NCBI GenBank assembly: GCA_043228905.1
Contig: JBHGNT010000009.1
Span: 9,858,001-9,922,000, forward strand
Direction: 5' to 3'
Origin: Azolla caroliniana
Lineage: Eukaryota > Polypodiophyta
DNA: 64,000 nucleotides
Part shown: in pieces, positions 55,187 through 64,000 of the stretch
Position numbering within the stretch: the first letter of the stretch is position 1
How the letters are laid out: every line of letters begins with the position of its first letter
Position numbers and translations under genes: made by a program
Notes under the pieces: model-generated
The model's input: the letters and a program-made list of their open reading frames with translations, nothing else
Database searches by the model: none
What the model was told of the DNA's origin: nothing

Positions 55187-57321
55187 TTAAAAATCCCCTC
55201 GGGTTTCGCCGCCGAGGGCCTCGCGGTTACGCTCATGGTTTGGTCGCACCGTCAGGAACTGGACCAAGTGACGCCTGTCCTGGCTCTTGACTCTTGCATA
55301 GGCCGAACCGTTGTCCAGCACCTTGGTCTCCATCCGTGCCGCCGTGATGTACGGCTCTTCTAGTATAATCGGATGCGAGGATGTCTCCTGCACGAAGAAG
55401 TGTTGGTCGATCTCGACATCGCTGATTTTCACCTGTACGTTTGGACAGGCTCCATGTAGTTCTTCCGTGGCACGCGTCGCTGCCCGTATTTTCCAGCCAT
55501 GCTTCGTGTTGATCGGCCATTTACCCTTCTTGTAGAAATCCATGGACATCAGGTTGATTTCGGATCCATGGTCTACCAACGCCACCACCGGTTCCGGAAC
55601 GTTGCCGATCCGTACAGGGGTTTCCGTAGTTGCCCTGGCCCAATGCGGCTTCGTGTAGTGGCTTTCCACCAACTCTTCTTCTAGGGCCGCGTCTTCCAAG
55701 TGCGTGGTCCGCACCTCCACCGACTTCTCTGGTTCCGGCTCCATCGAGAGCCTCTTCCACTTCACCAAGTCTACGACGGAGTTGTGGAACTCCCTCTTGG
55801 CGATTCCCAGCACCTCCCGCAACGACAGCTCCACTTTACTGTCGAGGATACGTTCTTCCAGGACCTTTCGCAGGTCTGTGGTCCTTTCGATTTCGGTGCT
55901 CAACCGAAACCCCGCCTGCTTCTTTCCGGCCGGCGCGCCTGGGCTGCCGGCACTGGTCGGTTTCGGTCCGAACCGGGTCTCATACCTCTGTGGGGGACCG
56001 ACCCCTCCAGCCTTTCCTGCTCGTTTGTCCTCCACTAGAACCTCATAGTTCTGGCAAGCGGCTTCTACGAAGCCCGTTTTCTCTTCGACCGGATCATCCC
56101 AACCGGTGACCTCCTGAACCCTTTGCTCCGCGCGATCCGCCTCTTCCTTCTTCAGCCGAACTCCAGAGAGGCCTTCTAGCACTAGCGGCCAGAATCCAGA
56201 GTCCTTCGCCTTCCGGGTCTCATCACCCCCAACCCGAATTCCCGCCGACATTGAGTAGTTAACGGCTTCAACGTGCGGTGTCACGGCCTCTTCCATCAAC
56301 CTCTTCATTCCGCCGCACCCCATATTTAGTTCTTGGGCTCTCCGGGTCTCGCTCGGGTGCACCCGCCCGTTCCAGAGGTACACCACGTGTGTCCTGAGCA
56401 CGTTGGCGAAATCCGTGCAGTCCTTCCGAATGTGACCGATCACATCACACCACATGCACCGCTGCCCAGCCGGCGGCCTCCGGTCGCGAGGTTGTTCGCC
56501 GCTGTCTCACCGGGCCTGTGCAATCTGCAGGTCGCTCACCATCTGTGTCAGCTCCTCCAAAGCCGCTCCTCCGGATGGGCCTCTGACCATGTCCTTCAAT
56601 GCCGACCCGACTCTGGCCAGATTCGGGTCTCTTCCTACCTACCGGTCGGCACCAATACCGGCTCCTCGAGCCTCCTCCCCGGGACCGGCCCTGACCCCGA
56701 CGAGCTTCCGTCGCTCCAATCGCGTCGTTTGTCGAAACGGCTGCAGACCCATTTTACCACGGCCCAGTCTGCCGTGAGCCCTTCTTCCGTTTCTAATAGG
56801 GGACCCACCTTTTCCCTGTCGAGTGCGTCCACCGACTTGATAAACAGTAGTACTCGACTCATTTCAAGCACCGTCCGGTCCAGCGTCGACAGCCGCGTGA
56901 ACCATTTTTCAAACTCCTGGAGGAGCACCGACGTGTTCCTCCCTTTTCCAGGGCTTTCCACCCATGCCATGAAGTTCCACCTCGACAGCCGAAGCGAGTC
57001 GTCAAACCCGTACTTCTCGAAGAGCTGCAGCTCGAACTCCTCCCAAGTCTAGCATCCGGCCAGCACCTCGAGCACCTCCACGTGGATGCCCAGTGTCACC
57101 ACTCGAGGGAATCCGGACAGCCGCCTGTCCACCGGGATATCCCTCATGATCATTTCAGCCCTGTAAGCCTCCAAATAACTGGTGTTGTCTTTCCCTCCGA
57201 GCCGGCCTATAGAGCCGACGATCGATTCAATGGCTCTGTCGAGGGTACCTATCCCCTCACGCGCGCTTCCCAGTCGGTCGACGGCTACTGCCATTGCCTC
57301 TGCTAGCTCCGATCCCCTCAT
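55187..57321 (-). pseudogene. gag-pro: G3 gag, zinc knuckle and protease
   Basis: Probable ATG at 57321 (MRGSELAEAM). Gag: DNTSYLEAYRAEMIMRDIPV, TAG at 57046 (expected Gln), WEEFELQLFEKYGF, DWAVVKWVCSRFDKRRDW. Then from 56455 CMWCDVIGHIRKDC and a protease with VALVDHGSEINLMS, WKIRAATRATEELHGA and HPIILEEPYI. The DHG triad in the protease active site (usual DTG or DSG) is shared with G2. Confidence 0.87.
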
Positions 57322-57345
57322 CTTTCGACTCCTTTGCCGCCCGTT

Positions 57346-57361
57346 CACGTTGGGTTCGCCA
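57346..57361 (-). promoter_or_regulatory. G3 primer-binding site
   Basis: TGGCGAACCCAACGTG on the minus strand, four bases from the LTR, equivalent to the G2 site. It is complementary to a tRNA 3' end CACGTTGGGTTCGCCA that I cannot assign. Confidence 0.6.
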
Positions 57362-57365
57362 AATA

Positions 57366-57422
57366 TGTCGCATTGTTACGCACATGTGTGTAGAAGGGGC
57401 GGGACCACGGGGGTCTTGGACC

Positions 57423-57471
<49 letters not shown>

Positions 57472-58050
57472 CATAGACACGCAGAAGCGAGAAGGAGAGA
57501 TATAGAACGGAACACTTTATTACAATAACAAGAGATTACAAACTCCAACGGTTACAACCGGCAAGGCAGCGATGGGCCCGACACGGGTACCCTACTCACG
57601 CACACAGACGGAACACACCGAACCCAGAGAAACGCAAAAGGAAAAGCCTTTGTTGGCAGCGCACGGGCTACCCACGAAGCAGAGGCGTCAAACTCCCCGC
57701 ACCCACAGAGAATGACGATTGGAGGAGGAGAGAGAGTTCCGCCCTCGGTCCTGCGGCACTTCGTCCTCCTTAACGTGCGATCCCCACTCTTCCTTCTCTC
57801 CTCTCCTTAAGTAGTTCCCAAAAGGAGGTGCCCCTTTTCCCCTAGTCAAATTGCTTTATTCCCTATCCCTTCTGACAGAGATACGCACAACCCCCCTAAT
57901 AACTGTGTACTACTTAGTATTTACATCAGCCGATCCATTTATGAATCATGTACAAAATATCAAAATATCAATTCACGCGTCCATCCGTGTAAGAGCCAGT
58001 CCATGCGCCCTTTTCTCCGATTCCACCTATGGCCGGTTTTCTTCACGACA
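57366..58050 (-). repeat. G3 5' LTR (685 bp)
   Basis: TGTCGCATTGTTACGC to CTTCACGACA with a (GA)n tract at 57424-57469, which accounts for most of its extra length relative to the 3' LTR. Confidence 0.92.
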
Positions 58051-58876
58051 CCGATTCAGTTCGGGGACAAGAGACCGGACAAAATCGATGCCACGATATG
58101 GGAGGTGATGCACATGAAAACAACGGCATACATACGGTGCTTCATCGACATGAGTCTATACAAGAACTTCAATGAAGAGAGCAAGGCTCATGAGCTCTGG
58201 GAGAAGATCGGTATTATGTTTCAAAACAAAAATGTTGTTAATCAGGTTTCGGTATTTCGGAAGCTAGTAAGACTCTGGTACCAAGATGGCTCCAACATGG
58301 CAGAGCACATGAATGCCTTCTAGGGGCTGATCCACCAGGCAACATCATTGGAAGTACCTCTCGCCGACAAGGTACTAGCACTACTCCTGCTCGGTTCCCT
58401 CCCAGATAGCTGGGAGATGTTGGTTGTCACTTTGGGCAACGCTAGGCCAGAAGGGAAACGATTATCCCTTGCAAGAGTGAAGTGGAGCTTGCTAGATGAG
58501 GAGGCGAGCTCCGACTCCAAAGCGCTCCTTACCGAATCGGAACACGGAAGACAAATGAACCATAGTCCCCAGAACCGGGAGAAGTCGGGGACACGGTCAA
58601 AGTCAAGGGGGAGGCCTACCTACTTCTATTGCGGCAAGCCGGGACACTTCCAGAAAAACTGTCGGCACTTCCGAAAGGACAAGGAAACTGACGGCACTGA
58701 TTTGAAGCGAACACTGGATCGAAACGGTAAAGACTGGAGGGGGCCAAACCGAAAGGGAACGACGGCAATCGCGGCAAGTGAAGAAGAGTTTATGCTCATC
58801 ACCGAGGAGAGTGAGCTAAACCTTGATGGCGATGAGATGACCTGGGTGGTCGACTCCGGAGCGTCGTTCCACCTTA

Positions 58877-58908
58877 AACACCGGGTCATTTGAAACAGGT
58901 AATATGTC
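58877..58908 (+). repeat. E1 left terminal inverted repeat
   Basis: 32 bp starting AACACCGGGTCATTTGAAAC and ending GGTAATATGTC; exact reverse complement of 63948-63979. Preceded by CTTA. Confidence 0.95.
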
Positions 58909-59203
58909 GCATTATGAGAACACTACGTCGAAAAAGGGCACAAAAGCACGCAGTTTTCAAAAAGTCACGACGCATGCGTAAAGCTTTTCAGAAAAGGTGG
59001 CAACATATATTGAATTTCAACATGACTACCACTTTGAGGCATAAGTAAAATGCCTCCAAAAATACATCACCAAAATTACAAAATAATGTACAACATGTCT
59101 ACCAGTTACAATTATACATATTCGTGAGTTTACATCCAAAACAAATTTACAAAGTTTCCGATCATGTAGTAAAACAATCCCCAGCTTGAACCAAACCAAT
59201 ATA
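58909..59203. other. E1 subterminal region and gene A 3' flank
   Basis: AT-rich, no frame. It could hold the gene A terminator and transposase-binding sites, but I see no clear repeat beyond the TIR. Confidence 0.5.
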
Positions 59204-60571
59204 TTAAGACATGTCTGATGGACTAGAAGAGCATTCTGACATCTCATCCTCATCATCAGTGGCAATCAAAGCATTATCCTCATCCAATTCCAACCCAACA
59301 TCTTTGTGGTTATGAGAATTGCTTCTGGTTATTCTCTGTATTTCGTTTGACACCATGTTTGGGATTTTCTCCTTTATTATCTTGATAGTTGCTTGTCTTA
59401 GATGACCTGATTTTGTCAATGAGAAGTCATATACTAGTATGTCAACACGGTCTAGTGCGAGAGTAGCCGTGCTCGGTATATTCTTTCTTCTTCTCTTTCT
59501 GCTTGAACATCCGACATCCTTAACCATCTCTAAAGAATACTTTCCTGTAAATGCATCAGGTGAATTTGTCTGATACCAGTGGACTACTATTGACTTTGTC
59601 TGACTACTTTCTTCATCCCTTACTAATTCAATAATTTTTGCAATCCAAAATGGATGGCCCAAGGTATCGTCCCCTGCTAATGTTGCAACCAACATTCCCA
59701 CTTGTAGTTCTTGCAAATTACCTTGCCATCTTGCCTCAACAGTACGTGACTTTCTTGGTCCCACATAAATATCTCTTTGCAGTGGCCGAACTAAATCATG
59801 AAGCTCCATATTATTCAATTGTTGGTGATGAGTCTGCGATATCGTTGATGTCATCCCAATGTTCCATGTGAATGGGATACGGATTGGCCATAAACCGGCG
59901 ATGTAATTATCTAAAATGGTGCGTTGATGGGTGAAGAAAATCTCCCACCATTCAACATCCTCATCACCGGCATACTTCTTAGTCCGATCAATATTATTTT
60001 GTTTCTCTGCTAGACATCTCAACCAATATGCCCTTTGTTCATCAATAGTACTATTTGGTGCTACATTTTTACGATCATCATATGGCATTTGTTGTGCACC
60101 ATGTAGAGGTTCATCTGGGATATGAAGAAGGAGCCTACAACCTTCTTGGGGCTCCCATTGTGCACTAGATGAGTATTGTTTCACAAACAACACCGTCATC
60201 TTCAGGTGGGCCGATCTTTGTTTTATGAGGAAAACATGGTTGAAACTTATATTATTAAGAGGTGCAAGCACCCTACCTTTAGTCCCGTAACTATCCATGC
60301 AGAAACGTTTAAAGTCGTATACTTCTTCCAAGTGTTGTACTTCAGGCTTTGGTGTATATGCTTCACTAATCAATTTGAATAGCGTGGGAAGTGTGAAAGC
60401 ATTACAGCGAGCAAGTTTCTTTGAGAACCTACTAAACATTTGATCTATGTGATCATGGGTATGACCAACCAACAAGAAGTTAACCTTTATCTTTTTAAAT
60501 ATGCCCCTCTCTACTAGCTCTTCGGCCGTACGTGACAGGAGAGATGATGACCGGTGAAGCAGAAACTCCAC
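59204..60571 (-). pseudogene. E1 gene A: GHTH-motif protein, candidate transposase, 5'-truncated
   Basis: A 455-codon open frame with no ATG at its start. Near the N-terminus it reads ELVERGIFKKIKVNFLLVGH followed by THDHIDQMFSRFSKK. This VGHTH-x3-D signature is one I associate, from memory, with a widespread uncharacterised family in which an upstream DN-x4-NKN motif pairs with it in an RNase H-like fold; that upstream half is absent here. Later, GMLVATLAGDDTLGHPFWIA and VVHWYQTNSPDAFTGKYSLE look like a BAH- or Tudor-like reader module. The tail is acidic (DEDNALIATDDEDEMSE). The frame is interrupted upstream within the first exon of gene B, so this copy has lost its 5' half. A transposase role is inferred from location and motif only. 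Confidence 0.6.
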
Positions 60572-63216
60572 CGAAAAAGTCTAGGAAGACAAATCCTATT
60601 CAAAAGAAATATACTAAACGACCACGACCCAAAGAAGAAGAAGAAGAAATATTAGAGTTCGTGGAAGAAGAAGACGACCAACAAGTCGACGTCGTGGCTC
60701 AAGGCGGACAACTATCTTCTGGTGTCCTGACGTCAAAACAAAATAAAATAAGAGAAAATATTGCGCAGGGGCCAGCTATTTCATTTGCCCATTACTTCTA
60801 TCCAAAGGCCCCCCATTGACCCCGTGACTGGAAGACGTCCCTTGGAAATTAGGGAGCCGCACTCCGTCCATGTGCAAAACCTGAAAAGCAAAATGAAAAT
60901 CAATCCTCACGCTACTGTGGTGCCATTTTTGGTAATGGTTGATCAAGAACAATGCCCAATAGTAGCAGATTTCAAGTATAGCTCTGCAGACGATTACACA
61001 TACTATGTAATCGGAGGATCACATTCGGCCGAAGCTCGACGACAGCTTGTCAAAGAATATCCTCTCACGCCGTTCTTCAAGTACGCCGAATGTAAGGTAT
61101 ATGCAGGACTAACTCACGAGGAGGCGAAGCTGCTTGCATGGGACCATAACAATGACAACGATTATAGGCAAAAGATGTCATGTATAGAGAGGATAAGATT
61201 TTTTCATCATGAATACCTGGATGCCTTGAATCGTTTTGGTCCAAGATTGTGGCCTGGATTGCGACGCCAGTGTTTATTGGAAGTAGGGATTGCAGTGGAT
61301 GTGAGTACCAAATCCGAAGGTCTCCGAAAATATGATTCTTGGTTTCAACTAGCTTTTCGGACCGGAGAGGTGTGGGATCTCCAAGACAAAATATTCTCTA
61401 TGTGGGAGCGGAAAGAAGTCAAGGGGCAAAGATAAAAAAAGGGAAGAATTGATCCACAAGTTGAGATGAAATCAAAGACCAAGGGGAAAAGCGACTTGGT
61501 AATCGAGGAGTTAGCAGAGGACATGAAACTTTTACCTTGGAGATCATTACAAGGTATCAAAGATGATAGATTGTTAATATCCGTGCTATCTCGAGTGGTC
61601 ACCAAGGAATTTAGTTTGGACGAGATGGTAACAGACTTGCAAAAGTAAGTGTTTATAGTATACCTTTTCATGAAAGTCTTCAATTATTTTGAATATCTTA
61701 TTTCTAATTTCATATTGATTGTGCAGTCACAAGGTATACATGAAGATTCAGGAGTTGATGATGCAAAAACTGAGTTTACCGACATGGGAAGAAGTTGAAC
61801 AAGCCTGCCCGATAACTTCTTCCTACAAGGCATTGGAGGAATATTTTATTGTATTTAGAGAATGGGTATGTGTCTTTTGAATGTTGATATGTTAGAAACT
61901 AATGTTCCCTGCTAACAACAATGACACTTGCAAAAACCATCAAAATCGAAAAAGAACAACGACAATAATGACGGTATTCTAGCGGCCTTCATCACGCACT
62001 TAGAACGTGTGAAATATGAGAAGAGAATGACCAAAGGGAAGGAAATGGAACTGCCCGAGGATTCGGAGACTGTAAAGAGTTTTTTGCATAGGTCCGATCC
62101 TTTCAAACAGCTTCATTATAGTGTTTTCAATGGCGAAGTATCCCAGATGCTCGAACTGTTACCAAAAAGGCACTACACTTTGTTGATAGCTGACATACCA
62201 TATGGTTTCCGTATTGCGGGATCAACATATGATGATGTGCCTTTCAAGTACCCTCAGATCGAGAAAATGGTAAAGGATTTCGCAGAACTGACATTGGCCC
62301 CCTTGTGGAGGATAGTCATATTTCATAGCATGGGGCAATCACTATCAGTCACAACAGCTTTGAAGTCCCGTTGTCATGCCACTGAACACATGCATTGGTG
62401 CGTTATAGTTCGCTTTTACTCATTACAGTACTTCTTATTATATGTACACATTTACACCTCTAATACTTGATTTTCTTTCTCTATAGGATCAAAACAAATA
62501 TTGCACGTAGCCCTGGCGATCGAATGGTTAGTGCGGTCGAACATTTTTGTGTGGGCTACTATGATTCAATTACAAAGAAGAAGGCTAGAGCACATGTCAA
62601 TGAGCGTAACGTGGTTAACTACATCATGTGCCCAGCTGTAACCAAAAAATTAAGACATGTGTCAGGGGATAAAAGTATGGTGAACCCTTATCAAAAACCT
62701 CAAAGATTGATCAACCGCCTCATAGAGCTCTTCTTGAATCCAGATGATTGGGTCCTAGACTTGTTCTCTGGCACAGGTATAATATATATATTTAATTTCA
62801 ATCTTGTCGATCAAGTTTAAGACGTTACTTCTTATATATACTTGTTTGTGTTCATGCGACCATTAGGTACAACGACAGCTTGTGCATTGAAGATGTTTAG
62901 AAACTGTGTTGCATTGGAGAAGGACCCTACTCAAGTTAACTTCATCAAAATGAGGATCACAGGAATCTGGGACTGTCCAGATCAGGATCAAGAAGTCGGA
63001 GCAAAACACATCAACGAGACAGAGATGTTCCAGATGACTTCACGAGAACCAATGGAACCAATTGATGAAGAAGCAGGGGAGCTGGTGGACCTGGAAGATG
63101 TAGCACAGTTTGACCATACATCAGATTCGGGAGAGCTTGGAGATGACACGAATGAAAACAGTCTAGAACAATCAGCGCCAGAGGAACCTGCTCTGCCTAA
63201 TTTGCTTATAGATTGA
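60544..63216 (+). pseudogene. E1 gene B: ParB-like domain fused to N6/N4 DNA methyltransferase, five exons
   Basis: Exons 60544-61644, 61727-61865, 61934-62397, 62487-62776, 62867-63216; summed (less one extra C) 2343 nt, exactly 781 codons. The N-terminus is basic then acidic. ParB-like domain (about residues 90-230): RRPLEIREPHSVHVQNLKSK, YYVIGGSHSAEARRQL, YAECKVYAGLTHEEAKLLAW. Methyltransferase (about 510-700): catalytic LLIADIPYGF (DPPY-type), then VLDLFSGTGTTACALKMF (the SAM-binding FxGxG motif) and NCVALEKD. Catalytic motif before SAM motif is the beta-class order. The tail is acidic. Lesions: one extra C in the C6 run at 60809-60814, a TAA at 61433-61435, and the exon-3 acceptor TTGCAA where TTGCAG would splice in phase. 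Likely substrate adenine-N6 or cytosine-N4 of DNA in the nucleus; the target is unknown. Confidence 0.8.
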
Positions 63217-63947
63217 TGTAGATGGCATAATGTAAAAATTGAGGATTTTGAGGCATAATGTTCACCATCACTTCATATTATATTTGTATATGAGAACATC
63301 TGTAATTGTTTATCGTTTAATTAAATTCACCTGTTCATAATTTCCCTTTTTAATCATTATTGGAACCGTAGTTTGTATTTACATATAATTGGTCACCATG
63401 CTCTTCTTCAGTTTGAGATATTAACATGATATTGTAATTTCTCATTTCCGTTAGCATGACTGTATATGAAAAGGCGAATGTTTTTGATAATAAGAGGTTT
63501 TTAGTTACCTACGGTTCAAGTCTACTGGTTCCACATAGTATAAATGAATGTCGTACGTAATTGTTACTCTTACCAATTACATTGTCATGAACTATATGAC
63601 ATTATACAATGAAACTATCGATATACCCGTCCAACAAGTGGGGTACTACTTTATTCCTAAACCCAAAACCACATATTTATAATTACGGTTTATGTAGTTT
63701 TACTCTACAATTTGAATATGGATACCAATTTTAGAACTTTATATTGAACCAAGTCTTCAATTGTGCTCCATGATATGCAAATTGACACGAATGTGGACAC
63801 ATATACAATTTAGTAATTGCTAGGTTTTTTTTGTTCTATATTTAACCATCAAGTCGCAAAAGGGGTACGCATGCATCGTATATTTTCGATATCAGGATAA
63901 AATAGGGTACTTTTCTACATCTGGCCAACTATGCCAAAAGAGAATAT
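63217..63947. other. E1 right non-coding region
   Basis: About 730 bp, AT-rich, gene B 3' flank and subterminal DNA. A motif GAGGCATAATG just after the stop echoes GAGGCATAAGTAA near 59036 at the other end. No other repeats or frame seen. Confidence 0.5.
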
Positions 63948-63979
63948 GACATATTACCTGTTTCAAATGACCCGGTGTT
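63948..63979 (-). repeat. E1 right terminal inverted repeat
   Basis: Reverse complement of 58877-58908, all 32 bases. Followed by CTTA (63980-63983), then CCCCGGACCGG of C7 protease. Confidence 0.95.
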
Positions 63980-64000
63980 CTTACCCCGGACCGGAAATGC

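Larger units (their letters stand above)
51036..58050 (-). mobile_element. G3: Ty3/gypsy element of the G2/G3 lineage
   Basis: LTRs 51036-51698 and 57366-58050, minus-strand gag, protease, RT, RNase H and integrase. Inserted in C7 gag (…LWLP / QFGD…). Flanks CCGG and CCGA give only an imperfect duplication. It is the most complete copy of this lineage in the window. Confidence 0.92.
50931..58872 (+). pseudogene. gag: C7 gag and protease start, interrupted by G3
   Basis: ATG at 50931: MDESLGGMFKLTGSNYSVWK, then TAG at 50993 (expected Trp), RDMLVVKDLWLP, G3, and from 58051 QFGDKRPDKIDATIWEVM, HELWEKIGIMFQNKN, TAG at 58321 (expected Gln), LLLLGSLPDSWEMLVVTL, CCHC FYCGKPGHFQKNC, and protease TWVVDSGASFHL. 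After E1 the frame continues TPDRKC. Gag would make the particle shell. Two stops, both explainable as transitions. Confidence 0.9.
58877..63979. mobile_element. E1: DNA transposon with 32-bp TIRs, CTTA TSD, ParB-methyltransferase gene
   Basis: 5103 bp. Perfect 32-bp inverted repeats at both ends begin AACACCGGGTCATTTGAAAC. The flanking tetranucleotide CTTA is present at 58873-58876 and 63980-63983. Removing the element and one CTTA rejoins C7 protease as ASFHL-TPDRKC in frame. It contains divergent genes A (minus) and B (plus) that start within about 30 bp of one another. The superfamily is not one I can name with confidence: 4-bp duplication, AACACC ends and this gene content do not match hAT, Mutator, CACTA, PIF or piggyBac. 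Confidence 0.92.
50162..64000 (+). mobile_element. C7: Ty1/copia element split by G3 and E1
   Basis: 5' LTR, primer site, gag and start of protease are in the window at 50162-51035, 58051-58876 and 63984-64000. The rest lies to the right. Joining the three pieces gives a continuous gag and protease. Confidence 0.88.

Noticed and set aside
58877-58908. piggyBac-type TTAA target for E1
   Set aside because: TTAA is present on the left junction only; CTTA is present on both sides.
59204-60571. Gene A as a host gene fragment
   Set aside because: It lies wholly between the E1 inverted repeats and is oriented divergently from gene B; nothing links it to the flanking C7 sequence.
60544-63216. Bacterial contamination as the source of the ParB-methyltransferase gene
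   Set aside because: The gene has GT-AG introns that splice in phase, AT-rich plant-like introns, and lies inside a TIR/TSD-bounded element within a plant copia gag.

Overview
The window is eukaryotic, almost certainly land-plant, nuclear DNA made nearly entirely of nested transposable elements. I recognise no host gene, rRNA, tRNA gene or CRISPR array. A plant origin is suggested by Ty1/copia and Ty3/gypsy elements primed by initiator tRNA-Met (TGGTATCAGAGC), chromodomain gypsy elements, GT-AG introns, telobox repeats (AAACCCTAA) and pyrimidine-rich promoters. The mixture of families suggests a seedless plant (bryophyte, lycophyte or fern), but I cannot fix the species.

Layout, with provisional names. 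E0 (1-3409, right part only) is a DNA element with arrays of the palindrome AGCTAATTAGCT and a four-exon minus-strand zinc-finger gene. It sits in the 3' LTR of gypsy G1 (3410-10140, minus). G1 sits in copia C1 (10141-11491 and 27145-28665, minus). C1 is also split by gypsy G2 (11492-27144, minus). G2 carries copia C2 (19206-25645, minus, TSD TATCG), which itself holds a solo LTR (22358-23048), and two further small insertions. C1 sits in copia C3 (pieces between 28666 and 48435, minus). C3 is also split by RT-less copia C4 (28966-32947, plus, TSD CATCC) and by copia C5 (34661-45972, minus, TSD CTTGA). C5 holds the only intact retroelement, gypsy G4 (36871-42805, plus). C3 shares an LTR with deleted copia C6 (47982-50161). 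Copia C7 (50162 to the right edge, plus) is split by gypsy G3 (51036-58050, minus) and by DNA transposon E1 (58877-63979).

The most unusual locus is E1: 5.1 kb, 32-bp perfect terminal inverted repeats and CTTA target duplications whose removal restores the C7 protease frame. It carries two divergent genes. Gene B is a five-exon fusion of a ParB-like domain with a beta-type N6-adenine/N4-cytosine DNA methyltransferase. Gene A is a 5'-truncated protein with a GHTH-x3-D motif, a candidate transposase. A ParB-methyltransferase fusion is an arrangement known from phages and bacteria; here it is spliced and lies inside a eukaryotic transposon. This copy is decayed (one frameshift, one stop, one lost splice acceptor).

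G4 is the second highlight. Its two 549-bp LTRs look identical, gag and pol are open, gag and pol are joined by a textbook -1 frameshift signal (G TTA AAC, 8-nt spacer, 9-bp stem), and each LTR carries long heat-shock-element arrays just upstream of a TATA box. It is probably recent and possibly heat-inducible. All other retroelements carry stops and frameshifts; most of the stops I could interpret are C-to-T type changes at CAG, CGA or TGG codons.
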